From the NCBI RefSeq assembly GCF_000092645.1, contig NC_014165.1, positions 1,302,001 through 1,366,000 of the forward strand: DNA of 64,000 bases, written 5' to 3'. This document shows positions 56,762 to 64,000 of this stretch, one piece after another. The DNA comes from Thermobispora bispora DSM 43833 (GTDB lineage: Bacteria > Actinomycetota > Actinomycetes > Streptosporangiales > Streptosporangiaceae). The position numbers and the translations under genes were made by a program. The notes beneath the pieces were generated by a model. The model was not told the DNA's origin, searched no databases, and saw nothing but the letters and a program-made list of their open reading frames with translations. Numbering within the stretch: position 1 is the first letter of the stretch; each line of letters begins with the position of its first letter.

Positions 56762-57874
56762 ATGCGTACCCACCCCAAGAACCGGCCGTGGCGTACGGCT
56801 CTCGCGGCGTCGGCGACGGCCTTCGCGCTGCTGCTCGCCGCCGGCTGTGGTTCCGCAGGCTCCGGCGACACCGCGGATGCGAAGCAGGCCGAGGGGGACA
56901 AGCCGTTCATCGCGCTCAGCAACGGCTTCATCGGCAACGGCTGGCGGCAGACGATGATCGCCAAGTTCGAGGAGGCGGCCAAGCAGGCTCAAGCCGACGG
57001 CCTGATCGGCAAGTACAAGGTGGTCAACGCGCCAGGCAACAATTCGGCCACCGAGCAGGTCGCGCAGATCAAGAGCCTGCTCCTGCAGAAGCCGGACGCC
57101 CTGCTGATCAACCCGGCCTCGCCGACCGCGCTCCAGCCGGTCATCCAGCAGGCGTGCGACGCGGGCGTCAAGGTCGTGGTCTTCGACTCGGCGATCGACG
57201 CGCCCTGCGCCTACATCCTGCAGAACAGCTTCGTCGACTGGGCCACCTACGCGGCCAAGCCCGTGCTCGAGAGCATCGGCGGCAAGGGCAACGTCATCGT
57301 CGTCCGGGGCGTGGTCGGCTCGCAGCCCGAGGCCGAGATGTACGAGACCACCAAGAAGATCCTCGCCGAGTACCCCCAGGTGAAGACCGTGGCGACGGTC
57401 ACCGGGATGTGCGACGGCGCGACCGCGCAGAAGGCCGTGCTCGGCGTGCTCCCCAGCGTCTCCACGGTGGACGCCGTGATCGGCTGCGGTGACGGGTACG
57501 GCGTCGCCCAGGCGTTCGCCACCGCCGGCAAGCCGATCCCCGCGGTGACCTTCGAGACCAACGGGCGGGCGCTCAGCTACTGGAAGGACAACAAGATCGA
57601 CAACGGCTCGGTGGCCGTCATGTCCGACCCCGCCCAGTCGGTCGCCGCGCTGTGGGCCGCGCTCGACCTGCTCGAGGGCCGCGACCTGCCCAAGCAGATG
57701 ACCTTCCCGATCGTCCTCATCGAGGAGAAGGACCGCGACACCTGGGCGAGCGTGCTCAAGCCCGACGAGTACGCCGCCTGGCCGTGGACCCGTGAGCTGT
57801 TCCGCCAGCAGGTCGAGGCCATCAAGACCGGCGGCGAGCCGGTGCAGCCGCCGATCCCCTCCACCACCGGCTGA
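56762..57874 (+). CDS. sugar ABC transporter substrate-binding lipoprotein
   Basis: A 370-residue periplasmic-binding protein of the ribose/LacI fold. The signal ends in LLLAAGC, so it is lipid-anchored. The N-terminal LSNGFIGNGWRQTMIAKFEEAA is characteristic of one subfamily of importer proteins whose ligands are mostly unknown. It does not resemble LsrB closely. GGAG lies before ATG 56762. First gene of an operon with ATPase, two permeases, LsrF-type thiolase and a GlpD-type oxidase. Confidence 0.93.
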   Translation: MRTHPKNRPWRTALAASATAFALLLAAGCGSAGSGDTADAKQAEGDKPFIALSNGFIGNGWRQTMIAKFEEAAKQAQADGLIGKYKVVNAPGNNSATEQVAQIKSLLLQKPDALLINPASPTALQPVIQQACDAGVKVVVFDSAIDAPCAYILQNSFVDWATYAAKPVLESIGGKGNVIVVRGVVGSQPEAEMYETTKKILAEYPQVKTVATVTGMCDGATAQKAVLGVLPSVSTVDAVIGCGDGYGVAQAFATAGKPIPAVTFETNGRALSYWKDNKIDNGSVAVMSDPAQSVAALWAALDLLEGRDLPKQMTFPIVLIEEKDRDTWASVLKPDEYAAWPWTRELFRQQVEAIKTGGEPVQPPIPSTTG

Positions 57875-57894
57875 CCTCGGGAGGGCGGAAGCTG

Positions 57895-59433
57895 ATGCGC
57901 CTCGACAAGGTCCGGGTGGCGCCGCCCGCGGCGCCACCCGTCCGGGGTGAGGACGGCCGCCGGCCGATCGTCGCCGCCAGGGGCGTGACCAAGACCTACG
58001 GGCGCACCCGGGCCCTCGCCGGGGTGGACCTCGAGGTCCGCTCCGGCGAGGTGCTCGGCCTGGTCGGCCACAACGGCGCCGGCAAGAGCACCCTCATGCG
58101 GATCGTCGCCGGGCTGGAGGACTGCGACGGCGGGACCGTCACCGTGCACGGGCAGGAGGCGTCCGGCCCGGGCGGCCGCCGCCCCGGCGCGTTCCGGGCC
58201 ATCCGCATGGCCTACCAGGAGACGTCGCTCTGCCCCGAGCTCACCGTGGCGGAGAACATCTGGGTCTCCTCCCGGCACTGTCTTCCCCGGGCCCGGTGGC
58301 GGCGGGCCGCCGCCGAGCGGGTCCGGCGCCGGCTGGACGAGATCTTCCCCGGCCACGGCGTGGCGCCCGGTGACCGGGTGGAGAACCTCTCCCTCGCCCA
58401 GCGCCAGATGGTGGAGATCGTCCGGGCCAGCCTCGCAGACCCGTTGGACCTGCTCATCCTCGACGAGCCCACCGAGTCGCTCGGCCCGGACGCGGCGCGC
58501 TCCCTCTACGCCTATGTCCGCAGGATCACCGCGCAGGGCGCGGCCGTGCTGCTCATCTCGCACCGGATCCGCGAGGTGCTCTCGGTCGCCGACCGTGTGG
58601 TGGTGCTCCGCGATGGGGCCGTCGTCGCCGAACGGCCGGCCGCCGGCCTCGGCGAGAACGACGTGCTCACCCTCATGGGCGCCGAGGTCGCCGCCCCGGC
58701 CGAGCGCACCCCCGCGCCCGCCGCGGCCGGCGCGGCGTCCGGCCGCCCGATCGTGGCGGAGCTGCGCCGGGTCACGGCCCCCGGCCTCCGCGACGTCTCC
58801 CTCCGCGTCGCCGAGGGCGAGGTGGTGGGCCTCGCCGGGCTCGCCGGCCAGGGCCAGCAGGAGGTGCTCGAGCGGCTCTGGCGCCCGGTGCGGCGGGACA
58901 CCGTGGCCCGCGGCGCCCGCGCATACGTGCCCGGTGACCGGCAGCGGTCCGGCGTCCTCCCCCTGTGGAGCGTCGGGGAGAACCTCATCGTCTCCGCGAT
59001 GCGCCGCATGGCCCGGCTCGGGCTGTGCCGCCCGGCCGAGGAACGGGCCGTCGTCCGGAGCTGGGTCGACCGGCTCGCCATCCGCGGCGGCGCCGACGCG
59101 ATGATCACCGAGCTCAGCGGCGGCAACCAGCAGAAGGTGCTCGTCGCCCGGGCCTTCGCCTCCGGCGCCGACCTGATCCTGCTCGACGACCCGTTCCGCG
59201 GCGTCGACGTGCACACCAAGACGGACCTGTACCGCCTCATCCGGCAGGAGGCGGCCCAGGGCCGCAGCATCGTCTGGTACTCCAGCGAGAACGCCGAGAT
59301 GGCGCACTGCGACCGCGTCTACGTCTTCCGCGCCGGGCGGGTGGTGGCCGAGCTCACCGGCGACGAGATCACCGAGGAACGGATCATCGCCGCCTCGTTC
59401 GCCGAGGACGAGGGGGTGGACGGCCATGAGTGA
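57895..59433 (+). CDS. sugar ABC transporter ATP-binding protein (two ABC domains)
   Basis: A 512-residue double ATPase of the RbsA type. Domain 1 is intact: GHNGAGKSTLMRI, LSLAQRQMVEI and LLILDEPTES. Domain 2 has a degenerate Walker A (GLAGLAGQGQQEVLERL) but a good signature LSGGNQQKV and LLDDPFRGVDV, the normal asymmetry of this family. GGAGGG-rich sequence precedes the ATG. The 3' end overlaps the next permease by eight bases. Confidence 0.95.
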   Translation: MRLDKVRVAPPAAPPVRGEDGRRPIVAARGVTKTYGRTRALAGVDLEVRSGEVLGLVGHNGAGKSTLMRIVAGLEDCDGGTVTVHGQEASGPGGRRPGAFRAIRMAYQETSLCPELTVAENIWVSSRHCLPRARWRRAAAERVRRRLDEIFPGHGVAPGDRVENLSLAQRQMVEIVRASLADPLDLLILDEPTESLGPDAARSLYAYVRRITAQGAAVLLISHRIREVLSVADRVVVLRDGAVVAERPAAGLGENDVLTLMGAEVAAPAERTPAPAAAGAASGRPIVAELRRVTAPGLRDVSLRVAEGEVVGLAGLAGQGQQEVLERLWRPVRRDTVARGARAYVPGDRQRSGVLPLWSVGENLIVSAMRRMARLGLCRPAEERAVVRSWVDRLAIRGGADAMITELSGGNQQKVLVARAFASGADLILLDDPFRGVDVHTKTDLYRLIRQEAAQGRSIVWYSSENAEMAHCDRVYVFRAGRVVAELTGDEITEERIIAASFAEDEGVDGHE

Positions 59434-60385
59434 GGCGCTCCTCACCGCACGGCCGGGCCGGGCCTGGGTGCGCACCACCGCCTCGGCCGCGGTGAGCGCC
59501 GTCGCGCTGATCGTCATGATCGGCGTCTGCGCGTCGCTCCAGCCGGACGTGCTCAGCGTGACCGGCCTCTCCCTGGTCCTGTCCTCGACCGTCCCCCTCG
59601 TCATCGCGGCCCAGGCTCAGATGACCCTCATGGCGGTCGGGGACATCGACCTCGGGATCGGCAACTTCGTCGGCCTGGTCACCGTGATCTCCGCGACCTA
59701 CCTGGTCACCTCGCCGCTGACCGGGGCGGCCATCCTGCTCCTGCTGGTCGCCGGGTACGCCGTGCTCGGCGCGCTGATCCACCTGCGGCGCGTGCCGTCG
59801 CTGATCGCCACCCTCGGCGCGTCGTTCGTCTGGCTGGGGCTCGGGCTCTTCGTGCTGCCCACCCCGGGCGGCTCCACCCCGGATTGGCTCGCGGCCTTCG
59901 GGTCCTGGCAGCCCGCCGGGTTCCCCGCGCCCCTGCTCCCGATCCTCACCGTGACCGCGGTGGTCTACCTCCTCACGGTCCGCGGCGCGCTCGGGGTCCG
60001 GATGCGCGGGCTCGGCAGCAATCCGGTCGCCCTGCAGCGCGCCGGGGTGAGCCTGCTCGCCGCTCGGGTGAGCGCCTACGCCATCGCAGGGGCGCTTGGC
60101 GTGCTCTCCGGCCTCATCCTCACCTCGCAGGCCGGCGGCGGTGACGTCTCGTCGGCCTCCAGCTACACGCTCATGACCGTGGCCGCGGTGATCCTCGGCG
60201 GCGGCTCGTTCTCCGGCGGGCGGGCCGTGCCGATCGGCGCCGCGATCGGCGGCGTCACCCTCGGCCTGGTGAGCGTGGTCCTCAGCCTGCTCGACGTCGC
60301 CTCCAACATGCAGTCCGCCGTGCAGGGCGTGATCGTCCTCGCGGTGCTCGCCGGGCGGGCCGTACTGGGGAGGACCCTGCGATGA
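59426..60385 (+). CDS. sugar ABC transporter permease 1
   Basis: A 319-residue inner-membrane permease of the RbsC type with eight or more hydrophobic segments. The conserved stretch VAAVILGGGSFSGGRA near 249-265 and ALGVRMRGLGSNPVALQRAG near 188-207 are typical. Overlaps the ATPase gene and, by four bases (ATGA), permease 2. Confidence 0.93.
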   Translation: MSEALLTARPGRAWVRTTASAAVSAVALIVMIGVCASLQPDVLSVTGLSLVLSSTVPLVIAAQAQMTLMAVGDIDLGIGNFVGLVTVISATYLVTSPLTGAAILLLLVAGYAVLGALIHLRRVPSLIATLGASFVWLGLGLFVLPTPGGSTPDWLAAFGSWQPAGFPAPLLPILTVTAVVYLLTVRGALGVRMRGLGSNPVALQRAGVSLLAARVSAYAIAGALGVLSGLILTSQAGGGDVSSASSYTLMTVAAVILGGGSFSGGRAVPIGAAIGGVTLGLVSVVLSLLDVASNMQSAVQGVIVLAVLAGRAVLGRTLR

Positions 60386-61368
60386 ACCCGCGCACGCTGC
60401 TGACCCGGCCGTGGATCTGGGGCTTCGCGGCCGCCGCGCTCGTCTGGGCGATCATCTTCGCCATCTCCGGCCAGGGCGGCGGGCAGACCGTCTCCCTCGC
60501 CTTCTCCCTCGCCCCCTACCTGGTGATCGTCGGCCTCGGCCAGATGCTCGTCATCACCGCCGGGCCGGGCAACATCGACGTCTCCGTGGCGTCGGTCATC
60601 TCGCTCGCCGGCTTCGTCTCGGTGGCCGTTGCCTCGGCCACCGGGTCGGCCACCGTGGGCATCCTCGCCGGCATCGGCGCCGGAATCGCCATCGCGCTGA
60701 TCAGCACGGTGGCGATCCTCGGCCTGTCGATCCCACCGATCATCGCCACGCTCGCCGCCGGCCTGGTGGCCTCGTCGATCACGCTCTCCATCGCCGACGG
60801 GTTCACCGCCGTGCCCGACGCCGGGCTGCGGTGGCTGCTCAACCTCCGGCCGGCCGGGGTGCCGCTCCCCGCCGTGGCGGTGGTCCTCCTCACCGTGCTC
60901 GTGGCCCTGGTGCTCCGCCGCACCGTCTACGGGCGGTCGCTGATCGCCGTCGGGCAGAACCGGCGGGCGGCCGAGCGGGCCGGCATCCCCGTGGCGCGGG
61001 TCATCGCCGCCACCTACCTGGCGAGCGGCGCGCTCGCCGGGCTGGCCGGGGCGCTGCTCGCCGCCTACATCGCGCCCTCACCCGATCTGGGCACCCGCTA
61101 CCTGCTCGACTCCGTGGCCGTGGTCGTCATCGGCGGGACGCTCATCTCCGGTGGCCGTGCCGTACCGCCCGGCGTGTGGGGCGCGGCGCTCTTCTTCATC
61201 CTCCTCGACGGCCTGGTGAACCTCGTTGGCTGGAGCACCGCCGCCCAGAACCTCTTGAAGGGAGGTCTCGTCCTCTTCGTCCTCTTCCTCGCCGGCGGGG
61301 GTGATCGGGTGGTCCGGCCCGCACCCCGCGCCGGCGGTGACCGGCAACTGGAAGCACAGAGATCCTAG
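60382..61368 (+). CDS. sugar ABC transporter permease 2
   Basis: A 328-residue RbsC-type permease. [19 protein letters not shown] near 64-82, [20 protein letters not shown] near 186-205 and [15 protein letters not shown] near 249-263 identify it. Its ATG overlaps the stop of permease 1. The two permeases likely form a heterodimer. Confidence 0.93.
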   Translation: MNPRTLLTRPWIWGFAAAALVWAIIFAISGQGGGQTVSLAFSLAPYLVIVGLGQMLVITAGPGNIDVSVASVISLAGFVSVAVASATGSATVGILAGIGAGIAIALISTVAILGLSIPPIIATLAAGLVASSITLSIADGFTAVPDAGLRWLLNLRPAGVPLPAVAVVLLTVLVALVLRRTVYGRSLIAVGQNRRAAERAGIPVARVIAATYLASGALAGLAGALLAAYIAPSPDLGTRYLLDSVAVVVIGGTLISGGRAVPPGVWGAALFFILLDGLVNLVGWSTAAQNLLKGGLVLFVLFLAGGGDRVVRPAPRAGGDRQLEAQRS

Positions 61369-61379
61369 GAGAATCCTCA

Positions 61380-62267
61380 ATGCCCGATATCGACGGTCTT
61401 CTCGAGGCTCGGAACTTCACCGGCGACCAGACCTCGACCGGTGGCTTCCACGTCAAGGGCGCAAACGCCCAGGACTGGGGCCTGCAGAACCGTCTCTCGC
61501 GGATCTTCCGGCCGAGCACCGGCCGCACCGTGATGCTCGCCTTCGACCACGGTTACTTCGTGGGGCCGATGGCCGGGCTGGAGCGGCTCGACCGGGACAT
61601 CGCCCCGCTCGCCCCGCAGGCCGACGCGATCATGATGACCCGGGGCGCGCTGCGGACCAGCATCCCCTCGGACACCGACGCCGCGGTCGTGCTCCGGGCC
61701 AGCGGCGGCCCCAGCATCCTCCGCGAGCTCTCCGACGAGCACATCGCCCTCGACATCGAGGACGCGATCCGGCTCAACGCCGCCGCGCTCGCCATCCAGG
61801 TGTTCATCGGCGGTGAGCACGAGTCCCGCTCCGTGGCCAACCTGGCCCGCCTCGTCGACGTGGGCCAGCGGTACGGCATCGCCGTCCTCGGCGTCACCGC
61901 CGTCGGCAAGGAGATGGCGCGCGACGCGCGGTACTTCCGCCTCGCCACCCGGATCTGCGCCGAGATGGGTGCGCACATCGTGAAGACCTACTACGTGGCC
62001 GACGGCTTCGAGACCGTCACCGCGAGCTGCCCGGTGCCGATCATCGTCGCCGGCGGCAAGAAGGTGCCCGAGCTCGAGGCGCTCACCCTGGCGTACCGCT
62101 CCATCCAGGAGGGCGCGGCCGGGGTGGACATGGGCCGCAACATCTGGCAGAGCGAGCACCCCGCCGCGATGCTCGCCGCGGTGCGCGCGGTGGTGCACGA
62201 CGGCGCCAAGCCCGAGGAGGCCTACGAGCTCTACCAGGAACGGGCGGCCGCCGGCGCCGCATCCTGA
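61380..62267 (+). CDS. LsrF-type class I aldolase/thiolase
   Basis: A 295-residue DeoC/FbaB-fold enzyme that is clearly alike to LsrF of Escherichia coli, the 3-hydroxy-5-phosphonooxypentane-2,4-dione thiolase. Shared stretches: [32 protein letters not shown] (H57), and [14 protein letters not shown], whose K202 corresponds to the Schiff-base lysine. LsrF moves the acetyl unit to CoA and leaves dihydroxyacetone phosphate. Here no LsrG, LsrK or LsrR is seen, so the substrate may not be autoinducer-2. It begins 11 bases after permease 2; GGAG lies upstream. Confidence 0.9.
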   Translation: MPDIDGLLEARNFTGDQTSTGGFHVKGANAQDWGLQNRLSRIFRPSTGRTVMLAFDHGYFVGPMAGLERLDRDIAPLAPQADAIMMTRGALRTSIPSDTDAAVVLRASGGPSILRELSDEHIALDIEDAIRLNAAALAIQVFIGGEHESRSVANLARLVDVGQRYGIAVLGVTAVGKEMARDARYFRLATRICAEMGAHIVKTYYVADGFETVTASCPVPIIVAGGKKVPELEALTLAYRSIQEGAAGVDMGRNIWQSEHPAAMLAAVRAVVHDGAKPEEAYELYQERAAAGAAS

Positions 62268-62368
62268 CCGTCCGATGGCGGCGGCGCCCGCGGTGCACGC
62301 GGGGCCGGACCGCCGGACCCCGGCCATGCCGGGTGCCGCCGCCCCGCCATCTCCGGGAGCTTTTCGCC

Positions 62369-64000
62369 ATGTCACACCAACGGCCCGGACGCGACGGCGT
62401 GGACGTGGTCGTCATCGGAGCCGGGATCAACGGGCTCGCCGTCGCGCGCGACGCCGCCTCCCGCGGGCTGCGGGTCGTGGTCGTCGAGCGCGCCGACGTG
62501 GGCTCCGGCACCTCGAGCACGTCCAGCCGTCTCATCCACGGCGGCCTGAAGTACCTCGAGCGCTACGACTTCAAGCTCGTGCACGAGTCCATTCGCGAGC
62601 GGCACATCCTCTTCCGCACCGCGCCGCACCTCGTGCGCGACTACCCGATGCTCATCCCCTTCTACGCCGGGAACAGCAGGCCGGGCCCGAAGATCCGGCT
62701 CGGTCTCCTGGCGTTCGACATCATGGCCGGGCCCTGGGGCCGCGGCCTCAGCCGGGGCGTGTCCCCCCGGGAGATCGCCCGGCGCTGGCCGACCCTCTCC
62801 CGGGACGGGCTCCGCGGCGGCGCGATCTTCCACGACGCGCAGGTGCCCTGGGCGGAGCGCCTCTGCGTCGAGCTGCTCCTCGACTCCGAGCGGCTCGGCG
62901 CCCGGGTGCTCACCCACACCACCGTCACCGGGCTGATCGTCGAGGGCGCCCGCGTCCTCGGCGTGCGGATCAGGGACAACCAGACCGGGGAACAGGGCGA
63001 GATCCGCGCCGGCGTCACGGTCAACGCGGCCGGCCCGTGGATCGACCGCGTGCTCGACGGCCAGGTGGCCAGCCCGCGCCTCAACGGCGGCACCAAGGGA
63101 AGCCACGTCGTGGTCGACCCGTTCCCCGGCGCCCCCGACACCTGCATCTTCTTCGAGGCCGCCGCCGACCAGCGGCCGATCTTCGTCTTCCCCTGGGCGG
63201 GCCGGTACCTCCTCGGCAGCACCGACCTGACCTACGACGGCGACCTCGACGAGGTCGTCGCGAGCGACGCCGAGATCGACTACCTCCTCTCCGAGACCAA
63301 CCGGATCTTCCCCTCCGCCGGACTGACCAGGGACGACGTGCTCTACAGCGTCGCCGGTGTACGGCCCCTGCCGTACACCGAGGGCGTCAAGGACAACGCC
63401 GAGATCAGCCGCGGGCACAGCGTCCACGACCACGCCCCGGCCTACCGCGGGCTGCTCACCGTGATCGGCGGCAAGCTCACCACGCACCGCGCGCTCGGTG
63501 AGGACGTCACCGATGCGGTGCTCCGGGTGCTCGGCCGGGGACGGCGGCGCTGCGTCACCCGGCGGCGGCCGCTCCCCGGCGCCGAGGTCGCCGATTGGAA
63601 GGCGTTCGCCCGCGATTTCGTGCGCTGGTCGCCGCTCACCAGGGCGCAGTCCACGCGGCTCCTCGACATCTACGGGGTGCGCGCCCGCCGGGTGCTCGAC
63701 CTCGCCGCGTCCCACCCTGACCTCGCCGAGGTGGTCGACGAGGAGACCGGCGCGCTCGCGGCCGAGGTGGTGCTGGCCGCCCGGGAGGAGAAGGCCGTGA
63801 CCCTCGGCGACATCCTGCTCCGCCGCACCCTCATCGGGCTCGGCCCCGACATGGGCCTCTCCGCCGCCCGGGCCTGCGCCGAGGTGGCGGTCCGGCATCT
63901 GGGCTGGGACGAAGAGCGGGCCCAGGCCGAGATCGCCGCATACGAGGCGGAGGTGCGGCGGCGGTACCGGCCCCGCGTGCTCGCCGCGCAGACGGGAAAG
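62369..64000 (+). CDS. GlpD-type FAD-dependent sugar-phosphate dehydrogenase (runs off window)
   Basis: At least 544 residues; the frame is still open at the window edge. The N-terminal FAD motif VVVIGAGINGLAVARDAA is near 13-30, followed by GSGTSSTSSRLIHGGLKYLE. The family motifs FPWAGRYLLGSTD and GGKLTTHRA are present, and the C-terminal GlpD_C domain appears nearly complete. GlpD oxidises glycerol-3-phosphate to dihydroxyacetone phosphate; relatives oxidise erythritol phosphate. Placement behind an LsrF-type thiolase and an importer suggests it oxidises an intermediate of that pathway. The 100 bases before its ATG have no gene. Confidence 0.92.
   Translation, partial: MSHQRPGRDGVDVVVIGAGINGLAVARDAASRGLRVVVVERADVGSGTSSTSSRLIHGGLKYLERYDFKLVHESIRERHILFRTAPHLVRDYPMLIPFYAGNSRPGPKIRLGLLAFDIMAGPWGRGLSRGVSPREIARRWPTLSRDGLRGGAIFHDAQVPWAERLCVELLLDSERLGARVLTHTTVTGLIVEGARVLGVRIRDNQTGEQGEIRAGVTVNAAGPWIDRVLDGQVASPRLNGGTKGSHVVVDPFPGAPDTCIFFEAAADQRPIFVFPWAGRYLLGSTDLTYDGDLDEVVASDAEIDYLLSETNRIFPSAGLTRDDVLYSVAGVRPLPYTEGVKDNAEISRGHSVHDHAPAYRGLLTVIGGKLTTHRALGEDVTDAVLRVLGRGRRRCVTRRRPLPGAEVADWKAFARDFVRWSPLTRAQSTRLLDIYGVRARRVLDLAASHPDLAEVVDEETGALAAEVVLAAREEKAVTLGDILLRRTLIGLGPDMGLSAARACAEVAVRHLGWDEERAQAEIAAYEAEVRRRYRPRVLAAQTGK

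Overview
The window is a stretch of chromosome from a very GC-rich actinomycete. The evidence is heavy G/C use at third codon positions, many GTG starts, and gene neighbourhoods typical of filamentous actinobacteria: comEA-comEC-holA, hemW-DUF3097-hrcA-dnaJ-rsmE, phoH-ybeY-corC-cdd-era, recO-uppS-zur-glyS, and dgt-M23-dnaG-sigma. An order such as Streptosporangiales is plausible, but I cannot prove a genus from sequence alone. No insertion sequence, prophage, rRNA operon or cas gene was seen. There is one tRNA (Asn).

Layout. 1-6.9 kb: an imidazolonepropionase-like amidohydrolase, then DNA-uptake genes comEA/comEC and the clamp-loader subunit holA. 7.1-10.7 kb: rpsT and lepA, separated by a 1.4 kb gene-free stretch full of diverged short repeats. 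Part of it has CRISPR-like geometry. 10.9-17.1 kb: MOSC protein, hemW, DUF3097, the CIRCE-controlled hrcA-dnaJ pair and rsmE. 17.1-24.4 kb: a SigE-type sigma factor with its membrane partner, a HIT protein, then phoH-ybeY-corC, a lipid-export-type hypothetical protein, a catalytically dead cytidine-deaminase relative, era and DUF2630. 24.4-26.5 kb: leuA behind a leucine-rich leader peptide and hairpin. 26.5-33 kb: a TetR/epimerase divergent pair with a four-box operator, an arginine-catabolic unit (Lrp regulator, DDAH/ArgZ-type hydrolase, ornithine aminotransferase) and a LysR regulator. 32.4-36.5 kb: an XRE/ATPase regulatory pair and a membrane CDP-alcohol phosphotransferase with a DUF5941 partner. 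36.8-42.3 kb: recO, uppS, CGNR regulator, zur, two small proteins and glyS. 42.5-54.3 kb: secreted S33 peptidase, ppdK, dgt, a degenerate M23 lipoprotein, dnaG, a principal-type sigma factor, YtxH protein and tRNA-Asn. 54.5-64 kb: galK and a GntR regulator, divergent from a sugar ABC importer operon carrying an LsrF-type thiolase and a GlpD-type oxidase that runs off the end of the window.

How the parts work together. Most of the window is housekeeping: replication (holA, dnaG, dgt), translation (rpsT, lepA, glyS, ybeY, era, tRNA), stress control (hrcA/dnaJ) and envelope precursor synthesis (uppS). The accessory logic lies in three places. The Lrp-hydrolase-RocD unit could convert arginine to ornithine and on to glutamate semialdehyde. 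The GntR-controlled importer/thiolase/oxidase operon looks like a pathway for an unidentified phosphorylated sugar or polyol that ends in acetyl-CoA plus a triose phosphate. The repeat field before lepA has no obvious function. Many starts are preceded by a TANNNT hexamer 6-7 bases upstream and no ribosome binding site, which implies widespread leaderless transcription. All start choices not backed by such a signal or a Shine-Dalgarno sequence are marked as uncertain.
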